Positions 46,519 through 59,073 of a DNA stretch of 64,000 nt are shown here, one piece after another. The notes under the pieces were generated by a model, which did not search any database, had not been told where the DNA came from, and was given only the letters and a program-made list of their open reading frames with translations. The stretch lies in NCBI RefSeq assembly GCF_050908995.1, contig NC_135118.1:3162001-3226000 (forward strand). The letters are read 5' to 3'. Numbering within the stretch: the first letter of the stretch is position 1; every line of letters starts with the position of its first letter. This DNA comes from Andrena cerasifolii (taxonomy: Eukaryota; Arthropoda; Insecta; Hymenoptera; Andrenidae). The translations under genes and the position numbers were made by a program.

Positions 46519-48948
46519 GTCTTTTATTTCCAGCGGGTCCACACTAATGCTTCCATACTAGATCACTTTCCAAACCTCGAATCTAGTCACCCCTATCTCC
46601 CTACCCCTGTCCCTAGAGATGTAGAAATTATATTTCCCATAAATCCTTTCATATCTCCCACTATTCGCAAGAAATGAAATTAAAACAAAAAAATACCTGA
46701 ATACAGAATTTGTATACAGCAAAGGAAAAAACATCTTATGTATTTATCAACAAATTTTTTATCCCCCTTATATTCCTTTGTATTTTCAAAGTTGCACAAT
46801 TCTCTTGAATTTCCAAGTTTAGGACCTTCCCTCGGGAGCCCAGTGTGTTTCTTAATCCCATTAAGACATCCCACGCCATGGTTCCGTTCGTTGCTTCACA
46901 AACGACCAGCTTTTACGAACATTGCGTTGTTTAGCGAGGTTCGTCGAACGAAAGTGACGTCGCGTTTCCAGCCAACGGACAAGTGAATCTCCGAAGCGAA
47001 AGGAGGGACGGCGTTCTCAGCGCAACGCAAACACTGGTAAACCGAACAAATTGGCAAACAGTCGGCGATGTGCAACCGTGCGAAGCAATTACGGATTTTG
47101 CGTGGACGACGCGTGTAAACTTTTTTATAGACGCGTGAAAAGGGCCGAGAGGGAGTTTTCACAGTGGCGTAATCCGCGGTGCCTGCAGTTATTTAATTCT
47201 GTGACAAACGCTCGTTCGAAACGCGCCTTATCGTATGCAATTGTCACGCTATTTCAGAGGCTCAAAGTCGCCTGACTCTCAGCGTCGCTTCCTGAAATTT
47301 CCTTTTACTTCTGCTGTACTGTACGTAAGCATTTATTCAGTAGAGAAAATTAAGATAATATAAAATATGGTATGTACGTGTGAAAAGCGGTTTAATAATT
47401 ACCAGGGAATCTGTCCCTGAGGATTCATAGATCTATGAAAGTCCAGCAGCAGGAAGAAAACATAATTGACGTTTCAGCGATTTTTCAAACCCATCGCAAG
47501 TGATGTTCTAATTGTTTTTAAATACTTCCGCCACAAAATTTATTCTAATTCCCTGTTACGAATTTTAAAAATTAATAAACTCTGTTAAGTTGTCACTAAA
47601 ATTTTCAAATTAAAGGCGGGCGATTTATGCGGGTTCGCGATTGCGACAAATATTTTACCGACGCAGAGATTTAAATTCACGACTAAATACTGCGTATTTA
47701 AATGTAACTATGCAGCGATTGCATTTTTTTTATTTCGACGTCATTAAAAATGAATGAAAAATTCTGCGATTATGCAGCAATTTTCTGGAGAGTGTAGATG
47801 GGGGAAGATGTTTTGGCGATGAACGTTCGTTTCGTGGATGTCGACGCCACTGTGTATCTCTTGAACCTGCTCCGAACCAGGAACTAGGAACGAGCGAACA
47901 GTAATTGGAGAGGGAACCACGCAGGGGATTATGTTCGCGTTTCTAATGAGACGGCCGAGAACTTGACCCCCACACAAGGACGCTTCGCACCCTTCTCGAA
48001 TTTATTTTCGCAATTCTGCGCTCGGGATTGATGAGAAACTTTTACACGTTTCGATACACATTCGTGTCAGATTTCTATCTTCGCCTCCCTTTTCTACCGT
48101 GCGCATTCTATACAGTCTTTGTTATTCAGTGTTGGTCTTGGTAGTGCCAACTCCTGCTGAAATGCTTGCTATTACTATCAATTAAAAACGATTGGAATTC
48201 TTAGAATTGATTTCGTATTACTAGAAATTATTACTGTTTTTATTTTATTCTAGTAAAATTATTACTATTATTCTTCCTTTTTAGGACAACAGGTGGCCAT
48301 TTGATTTCAGTAAAAGCAGCAGGAACTAAGTAAACAAAAGTGTAATTTACCTATTTGAGTTTTAATTAAGTTCACGAGGTCATGCAAAAATTTCATGGCA
48401 GGAGGAAAGTACATTTTTGCATTTATAGAATTTTCTTCGTGATAAAATAAATGTTACATAATTTGTATTCTTTTATCAATGCTTTGACACACGGCGATGG
48501 CGCTCTTCAAGTGGCAACTGAGCTGCATATGTATAAATACAAGCATGGACTACGAGAAGTGCGTATGAAAAAATAGAGTTCATAATATTAATAAACTAAT
48601 AGAAATTTATGAATTAAAAATTCAAAACCTCTGTAACGTATGTAGAGAAAGATCCACAACTGTTTAGTTCTCGACGTGATGTAACTACTTAGCCTACCCC
48701 ATGTTCCAATTAACGTAATTAAAATCTTACAGTGCCGACAGATAGTACAGTCAAATTCCACAATCAAATCGTTGCCTAATCTCACCTTTCTCTATTAATA
48801 AAAGCATCATTCGTCGTAACAACGCCGCGACCCGCATATTCATAAATTCCTAACATCCACCTGTTTTGTCGATGAGAAACCGTGGATAGTGCTCGACTTG
48901 ACTGAACAGTAGGGTTGATAGAAAAGTCGATACCATGCGCCTAAGCAT
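46519..48948. other. Unique DNA, no exon recognised
   Basis: GC-richer at 46.9-47.3 kb. A perfect palindrome TTCATAGATCTATGAA lies near 47424. Short ORFs without resemblance. Confidence 0.35.
47468..47505 (-). other. Possible hammerhead-like motif
   Basis: On the minus strand a GCGAT/ATCGC stem precedes TGAAACGTC. This resembles the stem II plus GAAAC-GTC core of the minimal hammerheads found in Penelope-like elements. The CTGATGA half is not intact. Confidence 0.25.
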
Positions 48949-49673
48949 TTAACGGGGGATTCTCGTATAACAGCCCCTGACATTTATGATTTTTTTTTTA
49001 AAAAACTATTGCTAATATTGCATTAAACTCTTTTGAGATATAAGGACGCATCTTTAAACTTGCAGAAAATATTTTTTTTTATGTCGATCCTTCTTATTAT
49101 TTATTAATTATTGTGGAAATATGTTAACCTCTTCGACGATGTTGGCGTCAGGTGTAGCACCTGTCACAGTCATCTGATTGCGAAAAGAAGAAAATTTTCT
49201 TAAAGTTTAGTAATTTACACTTGGACTGGACCTAAAATTTTAATTTTAGTTTTTATTTATAATACTTTTTCGTCCATATAAAGAATAATGTGAAAAATTT
49301 GTCTAAGTAAAAAACTTACTTTTTCTTCCAAACGCTATAACTCTGTCAATTTTTCATTTGTTTTCTTTAAAGTGAACCAATACCAGCGTAAACTATCTAG
49401 CTTTAAGAAACTTCTATTGTTTTTGCAATCGGATGACTGTGATAGGTGCTACACATCCCAGCAACAGGAGTTACATCATCGAAGAGGTGGACTAGATTCC
49501 ACAATAATTAATAAATCATAAGAAGGATCGACATAAAAAAAATATTTTCTACAAGTTTAAAGATGCCTGCTTATATCCCAAAAGAGTTTAATCGAATATG
49601 ACCAACAGTTTTTTAAAAAAAAAATCTGAAATATCAGTTACTTTTGGGGCTGTTAGATGAGAATCCCCCGTTA
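48949..49673. mobile_element. TTAA MITE (family 6)
   Basis: TTAACGGGGGATTCTCGTAT at the left and the near-complement ending CCCCCGTTAA at 49673. Arms of about 200 bp pair (for example 49010-49100 with 49500-49590). The right arm matches 15461-15660. Non-coding. Confidence 0.8.
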
Positions 49674-50906
49674 ATTCCGTCTCGTGATAGTGAACAGACA
49701 ATCAAGGAGGATCAATGCACACAATGGCTTCCTGTTTGCTGGGATAGTAGCTGCCTCGATGATGGGGCTACAGGAACGTATCCGGCCTCCATCGACGCGG
49801 AAACATAAATTTCCGTACGATTTAACCATAGTACGGGAAAGTAATTTGGCTGGCAATTAAGAGAGAATGGCGAGAGTGGAGACGACGCTGGCAGGGAGGG
49901 CAGAGAAAACTACTAAATAATAGAGAGTGCCTTTGGCCTTCCCTTCAATTATCCCTGCGCACGTTTTTATGGTTCAGCGGTTCGCTCGAGCCATTAGGAA
50001 CCCGATATCAGGGCCACCTTTTCGCCTTTGATAGTGTATTTGGATCGTTTAAATTTTAAGGGTGATAACACCGAGCATCAACAACGCGAAATAGTAATCC
50101 CTTCATCGATCTCCTTTAAGCGCGCCATGGTGGTGTTTCGTCAGTTTTAAGCGGCTTAAAAGGGATGGGATCCAAACGGGTCCACACTGCGTGATACGTG
50201 TAAATAATGATTAGTTTTTATTAAAAAAATTGAGAATTATACTGCCCTATCTAGCATTTTTTCATTTTTCGAGATATGTTGAAATATTTGAAATTCCACA
50301 CGTCTTTTACCTTTTAAGTAAAGTTAGAAAACTCTACGTGCTTCGTAAAAGTTTATAAACAGTATAATGTATTTAACCTAACTTATTTCCAAATGGTTAT
50401 AATATCCTATATAAAACAATTAATTAATTGGTACGTTAATAATACATCACCTACCGGTATACCTATTGCAAACAATTATATTAGACTGTTACGAAATAAT
50501 GACAACATGTTTTAATTTAAATGAAGGAAAATAAGGACGGTACAAAGTAAATGATAAAACTTCAGTTTTCTCGGTTGTTTCAAAATGTTAGATAGGACAT
50601 TTTAACTAAAGAGAGCAGTGTAGTTCTCGTAGTAGTCCTCCTAAGATTCGCGGTTTTGGATCAGGAAGCTTGATCAAAAGGTACTTTCAATGTAAAAGGA
50701 AATTTGAGACTCTCCCTGATTTAAATAAAGTCGTATTTCGAGAACTTTAGATAGAATGGCTCGTATAGTTTTTGTGTTTTTACGATGCCTTTGAAAACAC
50801 GTTTACGACCCAACGAGTTTTATATGCCCGATCGTGTGCGCTATAAAGATTTTTATACTGGTAGTACGGATTTATGTGAACACAAATTTTTTTTTACATA
50901 CAAAAA
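49674..50906. other. Unique DNA, nothing recognised
   Basis: GC-richer to about 50150, AT-rich after. Weak inverted similarity between 50240 and 50600, not enough to call. Confidence 0.3.
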
Positions 50907-51642
50907 TTAAGGGGTCATTCTGGTTAGCGCGCCGATAAATTCGGCGATTTTTAGGAATTTATTGCGAAAACAGGAATTATAGTAAGGGAACAAAACTTTT
51001 TTCTATTGATTAAACTAGATTTCTACAGTAAATAAAAAATATAAAAGTAATACAATTATTGCTTTTAAAATAGTTTTGCAGGCGATTTTAATGGCGTGTT
51101 TAAAAAATCATGCCTCGCTCGTGCAGGTGATTTCAGCAGTTGGACTTATCCAAATCCAAAAATACAAACAGATTCTTGATCAGTATGACTGTCGCTATGG
51201 CCTGAACTAGAATAAATGATTTATCCTTAAAATTAACAAAATGGCAGGTAAAATACAAGAATCAATGTATTTCGGCTGTGTTTTCTCTGCTATTTTCGAT
51301 TTTAAAAGTAGGTTAAACTCAACAGAAATACTTGGTTGTAGTACCGGCCAGAGGCATAGGTGTGTAGAATAAGCAGTTCAATTTATAAAGCAATCGGTTC
51401 GATAGATTTTGAGATTTTACCTGCACCATGTGAAAAATCGACGTTTCGAGAAAAACGCGTTCAAGGTTTTCATCTGTAGAGGCCCAGCCTCTGCGCTCCC
51501 TACAAAATGCCTTTGTAGAAGCTAAAATAATTGGAATTTTTCAATGAAAATTTAACAGTACATTCTTGAAGATACGTACTTTCGAAAAATGTTAAAAAAA
51601 GAATCGATTTTTTCAAACCGTCTAACCAGAATGACCCCTTAA
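50907..51642. mobile_element. TTAA MITE (family 4 relative)
   Basis: TTAAGGGGTCATTCTGGTTA at the left, TAACCAGAATGACCCCTTAA at the right: a perfect 20-bp TIR with TTAA. The interior shares boxes with 11019-11725 and contains GAGAAAAACGCGTTCAAGG near 51443. Confidence 0.85.
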
Positions 51643-52699
51643 TGTCCCAACGAAGTTGCACACCTGGTGCTACTGAAATGTCGAGTATTGGTCACCGGTG
51701 AAACCCGTAAGAGTTAACGGGGTAATTTAAGCAATTGTTATTTATATAGACGAATGAGAGGGATCAGTAGTTTTAATAGTAGAGAGAAATATATTAATTA
51801 ATGTAGTAATGATATGCACGATATCTCACTAGGGACATTTTCCAACTGTTACACGTCGATTTTCACGAGGTTTACATTTTGTTTATCGGCAGTCATCAAT
51901 ATCTAGTTTTTATTAAAATGTCGAAATTAAAAAATTCAAGGTATTCGTATTTCACAGTTTGGTCTGTAGTTTAAGCTGACAAATTTACACAGAAATGGAT
52001 AAAAAATTTCTAACAGAAACGAGTGAAAAATTACTATTTATTAATATATTGTTTACACAAATTGGCGTATTACGAATCTGATTACCTGGCTAAATTTGTT
52101 ATTAAAAAATACAACATTTTCGTCTAGAAGATTTTTCTCTAGACTGCATAAGTGTCGAGATATTAGGGCGAACGTGTTTTCTACCCCTATCTTTGGGAGC
52201 TGATTTCACCCCCTGGATATGGCTGGTTGCGGATAAAAAAAATAGGTGTCCAATATTTTTTCGAGAACTATAATCTACTTAAACTTTATAAAAATTGAAG
52301 TGTAACATTGGGAAATGTCCCTTGTCAGAAATGGTTAAATTTCTTAAAGCAGTCCTGACCCTTCCCTTTATTAAAAAACAATCACTATTTTTGAATACTG
52401 AGTCTAAACAAAATTGAATAAATTATAATACCTATAAGAATTCTTTAACATCTAGAAACAACGAAACATTCTGAATTGAAACTATTTCATTCAAGTGGTG
52501 GTATTTCGTTAATTTTCTTCCAATTTTCATAAGATTAGGTTCAGTATCTCAGATTTTAAATAAGCTGAACTGTTAGGTATATAGTTTTAAACCATTTGTG
52601 CTTATGAACAGGCTGCGCACCAAACAATGTGGACACTAACATACACCGACGTCCTACTTTAAAATATTCTAGAACACTGCTAAATAATGGACAAACACA
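51643..52699. other. AT-rich DNA, nothing complete recognised
   Basis: A GGGAGCTGATTTCACCCCC motif near 52196 recalls the CAAGGR elements. No borders found. Confidence 0.3.
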
Positions 52700-52701
52700 T
52701 A

Positions 52702-54341
52702 GGGGAAGGTGGGGTAAAACGGAACGCTTAACTTTGGAGGGTGATAACTTAAAATCGGGAGGAGAAAAAGACACGAGACTCCAACAGGAGTCTTCAGTGG
52801 ACCTTAGACTATAAGAAAATCAAAGTCATTGTTAAGAAAAATCTTTGGGAACGACGGAAAATGAAATTAACCTGAGGTATTGAAATCTTCGCCTCGCTCA
52901 AATAGTGGGGTAAAACGGAACACCCACTCGAAGCCCATGCAAACGTACAAAATCCTTATTTTTACGATTTAAAATGTATTCATTTATGTTAAAAACTATA
53001 AATATATGTTTTAGGTATAACTGTTACAAATAAAATATAACAAAAATGTGTTATACATATTGGAAAAAATATTTTACTAGATAACATGAAAATTACGGAA
53101 AATAATCAAATATGAATATAATATCGTAAAAGAAGGATAGATTAATACAGTTTGTTTATTCTTTTATGAACAAAAATCACGTACAAATGTATCATCTTCC
53201 TTTTCAGCGCTGATGCAGGCCTCATGGGCCCACCCTTTACATGCAGTCATTTAGTAAACATTTAATATTTACACTTCAGCGCGAGGTAAAGTACTTTTTA
53301 TATACGTCGAAATGTAGCGTAAGGACTATAGAATCCAACGATGTACTTACCGTTATTAATTTTACCAAATCCAAGTGCCGAAAAGTGGTCGAAAGTCCAA
53401 CGCAATATTGAAACGTCGATACCGGAAATTTTTCCAACTCTCTTAAGGGGAGGTTCTGGTCTAGAGCCCCAAAAAATAGGTGATATTTAGGAATTAATTA
53501 AAGGAAAACTACTATATATAATTTAATGCGACTTTTTGCATTGTATTAAGGATGTCTTATGTTATAGAAATATATTTTTTGTTTTATAATTAATCAGTGC
53601 AAACAGCCCTGGGGAGTCGGTAAAGTTAAGGCGTCAAAAAATTGATCCAAATCGGTGGGACCTGTATCTCTAAAAGTTATTATCCGATTCGACTGAAACC
53701 TTTTTTATTTTGAAGATTATACTTCTGGCTATGGCACAAACCAGAAAAATATTACAAAATTACATTTTTTTAGAAAACAACGACACTTGATTTTTTAATT
53801 CATTTTTTCTCTTTAGTTTTCATCCTTTCAACGCTTTTGAAAATTATAAATATTCAATTTTTTGTATTTTGTCTGGTATCCCCCCTAGCCAGAAGTATAT
53901 TCTTCAAAATAAAAAAAGTTTCAGTCGTATCGGATAATAACTTTTGAAGATACAGGTCCCACCGTTTTGAGAACACTGTTTCGAGAAAAACGCATTTGAA
54001 GTTTTACGTGAGCGCCGGAGTGGACAGTTGTTGCCCATGCGTTTGCCGCTACTCAAATGCCTATAACTTGGGGAATTTTACGAATTTCAACAAATCCTTT
54101 TAAACACGTTTTCCTAAAAGGTTGAACATTCGAAAAATGAAATAAAAAAAAAATCGACATTTAGACCAGAACCTCCCCTTAATGGAAAAATAACGCGTGC
54201 AGGGGTCTATGGTCTATCACAAAATGCTATGAGGACCCTTTGGTTCCATGTCACGCGATACCAACTAATTCGCAGCTCTTATCTAACAGAAACATTGGTG
54301 TTCCGTTTTACCTACCCGTTTCATTTTACCCCACTTTCCCC
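52702..54341. mobile_element. TA-flanked host element, GGGGAAGGTGGGG termini
   Basis: GGGGAAGGTGGGGTAAAAC at the left; CATTTTACCCCACTTTCCCC at the right; TA flanks at 52700-52701 and 54342-54343. An internal GTGGGGTAAAACGGAAC repeat lies near 52905. Carries the TTAA element 53443-54182. The remaining sequence is non-coding. Confidence 0.75.
53443..54182. mobile_element. TTAA MITE (family 5, copy 3)
   Basis: TTAAGGGGAGGTTCTGGTC and exact complement. Very similar to copy 2 (25391-26126) over both flanks, but the centre differs (no G run, altered 53720-53880 segment). Same orientation as copy 2. Confidence 0.9.
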
Positions 54342-54343
54342 TA

Positions 54344-55061
54344 TGCCAAATTTGAAAAATGTGCTTACTCTGTCTTCAAAAAATATTCTCAAATTGGACC
54401 CATTTTTCAAGGGGCTGAAGTAGAGAACCCCTTAGTAAATACGTCATGCTGTTCATCACCCCCTTTTTCTTCAACAGAAAGCACTCGTTTGCCTGGCAAT
54501 AGTACTGCGCCAGTATTTGGCCGCCTGTTGCAAAAGGCAGAAACGCGTTTGGTACCATTTGATATTCATCGGGGAATGGAGGAGTTCACGTGCGTGAAAA
54601 GGAGAAGCACTGCCCCGCGTGTACGCGTGTCGTGTTTGCGAACGTCCTCCGGGGCAACTTCAGAAGTTTACACTTAATCACGAAATGGACTCGGATTGGA
54701 AATGGCAAACTCGGCCCCCGTCCCGCGCTCGCTGGAACTTTAGTTAGCGACACTCGATGGGCTTTGAAGTTGAACGAGCTTTACCGCCGCCTCGTTTCCT
54801 CCCTCGATCGTGCTTATTAACGTGAATGCTTCGAGGATTCGACCTGCTCGAGGATTCTTCCGGGCGCCGAACGGCTCCGCTTGCCAAACGATCCTCGATA
54901 TGACGCAAAACTACTTCCAATAATTAGAGCAACAAATTCTCGCGTGGAGCGCTGCAAGCTTTTTAGATTCTGGGCAGAATTACTTGTTCTGTAAAACATC
55001 GAAAGTACTGTCCATGTCCAAGTGTCCCCGAATGCTTGCTCGGGGCGAGGTAAGGGGGTAA
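54344..55061. other. Unique DNA with a GC-richer patch
   Basis: 54.5-55.0 kb is GC-richer. The 145-codon ORF at 54240 starts inside the transposon and has no recognised homology. Confidence 0.35.
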
Positions 55062-55069
55062 CCTTGTGT

Positions 55070-55243
55070 CAGAGATGGGCAATATTTTTATTTATATAAA
55101 ATTTCGAATAACGGGTAAAAGTTAAAAATAATGATTCGTCATTCGCTCGTTAACCCGAGCTAGCTTTATTCGACAAATGATAATTTGTCAACTTTTATTT
55201 AATATTCGAAATTTTATTTAAATAGAAATTTTGCCCATCTCTG
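55070..55243. mobile_element. hAT-like MITE
   Basis: CAGAGATGGGCAA at the left and its near-complement GCCCATCTCTG at the right. 8-bp flanks CCTTGTGT and CCTCGTGT (one mismatch). Typical hAT termini and TSD length. 174 bp, non-coding. Confidence 0.85.
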
Positions 55244-55251
55244 CCTCGTGT

Positions 55252-55897
55252 AATCGGTCCAAAAAATCGAAATTTTTATTTCGGGCTTAATCGATAGTAT
55301 GTCATGTGGAATACATGATCATAAACCCCTGAAGGCCCGTACAGATACGTGCGCGCGGCAAGAGTGAAAACTTTGAACCCGTTTTTCTCGGAAACACATT
55401 TTTTCACATTTACAAATTATGGTGTAGGAAGTAGCTTTAAAACTATGCAACCAGTTAAGTTGCGCTTACGCATACATATGCTTTATTGTATTCTCTTGTT
55501 GATGAGTCTACAAAAAATCGGGAAAAAATTGTTAACCCCTTTCTTCCATAACCAGAACGAGAAGATGATCTGAAATTCGCTGTTTCTTGCGTATCGCCGT
55601 TTAAAAGCTCATTATTTTCTGCATTTTGCACTTTTTTCTTATCCCACAGTTACATCGATAGCGTAATTTGATACAGAACAAGATTATATAGTGAAGAGAT
55701 ACACCGATTTGGAAGTCCAGCGGTGAGACCACGGCGGAATCTGCTAATTTCTCCATAACCAGCGGCCATTTTGTAACATAACAAATTCTGTTTATTTGTC
55801 GACATGTGCACAAACGTATCCCAAAAGTTTTGAAAAAGATTCGTTACACTGGCTTTTTGAAAAAAATCCCAAGTTTGCCGCTTTTTTGATGCGTTTT
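55252..55897. other. AT-rich DNA, nothing complete recognised
   Basis: A CTTTGAACCCGTTTTTCTCG phrase near 55370 resembles the shared box of the TTAA families in reverse, hinting at an unbounded member. Confidence 0.3.
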
Positions 55898-57619
55898 AAG
55901 GTGAAACCTGACGGCACGTGGATCGGCGAGCTTCGCACGAGACTCGCCGAGCCCACGCGCTGTTAGAACGCTCACGGCTCGCCGACGCGCGAGCTTGGGC
56001 GAGCCGAGCCTCTCGCCGAGTCCTGCGCCGTGAGAACGCTCATGGATGGCTGATTCGCGAGCCTGGACGAGCCTGGGCGAGCCTGGGCGAACCTGAGCGA
56101 GGCAGGACGAGCCTGGACGAGCCTGGGCGACCCTGGCATGAGACTCGCTGATCCCACGCGGCGTCAGAACGCTCATGGCTCGCCGACTCGCGAGCCTGGG
56201 CGAACCTGTGCGAGCCAAGACGAGCCTAGACCAGCCTGGGCGAACCTGGACGGGCCTAGACGAGCCTGGACGGGCCTAGACGAACCTGGACGGGCCTAGA
56301 CGAGCCTGGACGGGCCTAGACGAACCAAGCCGTCTCGCCGAGTCCCGCGCCGTGAGAACGCTCATGGATCGCCGATTCGTGAGCCTGGACGAGCTTGGCA
56401 TGAGACTCGCCGATCCCACGCGCCGTCAGAACGCTCATGGCTCGCCGACTCGCGAGCCAGGACGAGCCTGGGCGAGCCTGGGCGAGCCTAGACGATCCAA
56501 GCCGTCTCGCCGAGTCCCGCGCCGTGAGAACGCTCATGGATCGCCAATTCGTGAGCCTGGACGAGCATGGCATGAGACTCTCTGATCCCACGCGGCGTCA
56601 GAACGCTCATGGCTCGCCGACTCGCGAGCCTGGGCGAACCTGTGCGAGCCAAGACCAGCCTAGACCAGCCTGGGCGAACCTGAGCGAGGCAGGACGAGCC
56701 TGGACGAGCCTGGGCGACCCTGGCATGAGACTCGCTGATCCCACGCGGCGTCAGAACGCTCATGGCTCGCCGACTCGCGAGCCTGGGCGAACCTGTGCGA
56801 GCCAAGACGAGCCTAGACCAGCCTGGGCGAACCTGTGCGAGCCAAGACGAGCCTAGACCAGCCTGGGCGAGCCTGGACGGGCCTAGACGAGCCTGGACGG
56901 GCCTAGACGAACCTGGACGGGCCTAGACGAGCCTGGACGGGCCTAGACGAACCAAGCCGTCTCGCCGAGTCCCGCGCCGTGAGAACGCTCATGGATCGCC
57001 GATTCGTGAGCCTGGACGAGCTTGGCATGAGACTCGCCGATCCCACGCGCCGTCAGAAGTCAGAACGCTCATGGCTCGCTGACTCGCGAGCCTGGGTGAA
57101 CCAGAGCGAGCCAGGACGAGCCTGGACGAGCCTGGGCGAGCCTGGCATGAGACTCGCCGATCCCACGCGCCGTCAGAACGCTCATGGCTCGCCGACTCGC
57201 GAGCCAGGACGAGCCTGGGCGAGCCTGGGCGAGCCTAGACGATCCAAGCCGTCTCGCCGAGTCCCGCGCCGTGAGAACGCTCATGGATCGCCAATTCGTG
57301 AGCCTGGACGAGCATGGCATGAGACTCGCTGATCCCCCACGCCGTCAGAACGCTCATGCCTCGCCGACTCGCGAGCCAGGACGAGCCCGGGCGAGCCTAG
57401 ACGATCCAAGCCGTCTCGCCGAGTCCCGCGCCGTGAGAACGCTCATGGATCGCCGACTCGCGAGCCTGGGCGAACCTATGCGAGCCTGGACGAGCCTGGC
57501 ATGCGACTCGCCGATCCCACGCGCCGTCAGAACGCTCATGGCTCGCCGACTCGCGAGCCAGGACGAGCCTGGACGAGCCGGCTCGGCTCTCCGATCCACG
57601 TGCCGTCAGATTTCACCTT
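55898..57619. repeat. GC-rich tandem array bracketed by inverted repeats
   Basis: Inside, GCGAGCCTGG and ACGAGCCTGG 10-bp units alternate with a longer unit containing CGTCAGAACGCTCATGG and CGCCGACTCGCGAGCC. Larger blocks are re-duplicated (for example 56330-56520 and 56950-57260). The ends AAGGTGAAACCTGACGGCAC and the complement (57600-57619) face inward as inverted repeats, suggesting the array is the interior of one transposon-like unit. The 77-163 codon ORFs on both strands are repeat artefacts. Confidence 0.85.
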
Positions 57620-58594
57620 TACACAAGGTTCCTCCCTTAACCAGAAGTGTTTCGACAGAAACGATTGCCCGGTAAGGCCTGACCGACTTGGGCTATCTAT
57701 GGTTATAGTGAACGCGTTTTCGCGCGAATTCATTGTGAGCATCGTGCGACGCATGTTGCAAAATATTGCGCGAACATTTGTTTTTCAGAAATACTTACGT
57801 GGCTGTAATACATATTTTTACTCGTATATGACGATAGCTGAAATGGATCACAGTTTCGGCGCACAGTTTCGGTCAATTAAAAGAATAAAAGCTAATTTGC
57901 AAATATAAGAAGTATCATCTTCCGACGTTTCGGTCAATATTTAAACCTTTATCAAGGAAAGTTTGAATAAATAAATACTGCGTATGCTTATATGTAACAT
58001 GCTTGATAGAAGCGTGCGACGTACGAGTCGGTTGAACAATGACTGAGGCAAACAGTACACAGAAAACAAGAACGTCCAGAGGGCAAAACCAATCACGTGG
58101 CCAACATCACGTCACGTTTGGAACCGTTAAATATTATCAAGTAAATCAAAAGTGCGGAAATCCGAACACCTCGCAACACCACTGCCAATGTACCAAATTT
58201 AATAGTTAATGTGGTAAATAATCCGCCACTCAAAGTATTACATAACGTTGAAAGTAATATGTATAACCAGTCAACCATAGAAATTGTGAAATCGAAAATT
58301 CTAATAGAAAAAGGTTCTTTTCTATTATCCGAACGCCACTGCTAACCCTAAATTAATGGATGGAGAGTTGCAAAAATTACAACTAAATGAAAAAAAATTA
58401 TCTATACATTTTTCGTTTGGCTTAGCTTTAGATTAACAATATTTGTTCAACATACTATGCAATTTGCCTGAATATTTTAGAATGTCCGCAGACCCATTCT
58501 ATTATATTTTAAGCCCTATAGAAACATAGGTTTATTTGCAAAATTTTCGTGACTGCGTGTTGCCACAGAAAACACTTGCCATTACATTTTTAAC
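57620..58594. other. Mixed DNA, possible Penelope-like remnant
   Basis: Includes the CGACGTTTCGG/TTTATCAAGG pair described separately and a CACGTGG..CACGTCACG stretch near 58095. No coding sequence recognised. Confidence 0.3.
57921..57957 (-). ncRNA. Possible degenerate hammerhead ribozyme motif
   Basis: On the minus strand CCTTGATAAAGGT is followed by a short loop and then ACCGAAACGTC. This matches the layout of the minimal hammerhead of Penelope-like elements (CTGATGA, stem II, GAAAC, GTC), with mismatches in the first block. Confidence 0.35.
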
Positions 58595-58597
58595 TAA

Positions 58598-59073
58598 CAA
58601 GGACAGGTTCCCAGGTGTCCGCCTCCGATTGCTTTGGTTTTTGGATATATTTTAGAAGACCGAAAAATACGAAATACGCGCCTTTTTATTTTGGCCTGTT
58701 TGTATGTTTAGGGGGTGAAACCACCCCTCAAAGTTACATGGGTCCTCTAAAATATATCCAAAAACCAAAGCAATCGGAGATGAAAACCTGAAAATCTTAT
58801 AACTTTGGGGGTTGATTTCACCCCCTAAGTCTGAAAACGGGCCGCTATAAAAAAAACACGTATATCTTATTTTTCGGCCCTCTAAAACATATCCAAAAAC
58901 AAAAGCAATCGGAGATGAAAACCTGAAAATCTTATAACTTTGGGGGTTGATTTCACCCCCTAAGTATGAAAACGGGCCGCTATAAAAAAACACGTATATC
59001 TTATTTTTCGGTCCTCTAAAACATATCCAAAATTCAAAGCAATCGGAAACGGACACCTGGGAACCTCTCCTTG
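58598..59073. mobile_element. CAAGGA-ended element with tandem 135-bp units
   Basis: CAAGGACAGGTTCCCAGG at the left and CCTGGGAACCTCTCCTTG at the right. Flank TAA on the left, TGA on the right. The interior contains about 135-bp repeats starting near 58746, 58881 and 59015, each with CCAAAGCAATCGGA and GGGGGTTGATTTCACCCCC. The minus-strand ORF of 134 codons reads through the repeats and is not a gene. Confidence 0.7.

Noticed and set aside
47744..47977. Minus-strand 77-codon ORF as an exon
   Set aside because: No known family resemblance and no clear splice signals at its limits.
50230..50620. Possible inverted repeat around CCTATCTA
   Set aside because: Only about 12 bp match convincingly; not enough for an element.
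55844..57675. Many ORFs of 60-163 codons on both strands with Arg/Ser/Pro-rich repeats
   Set aside because: All are translations of the GC-rich tandem array; frames are open because of the unit sequence, not selection.
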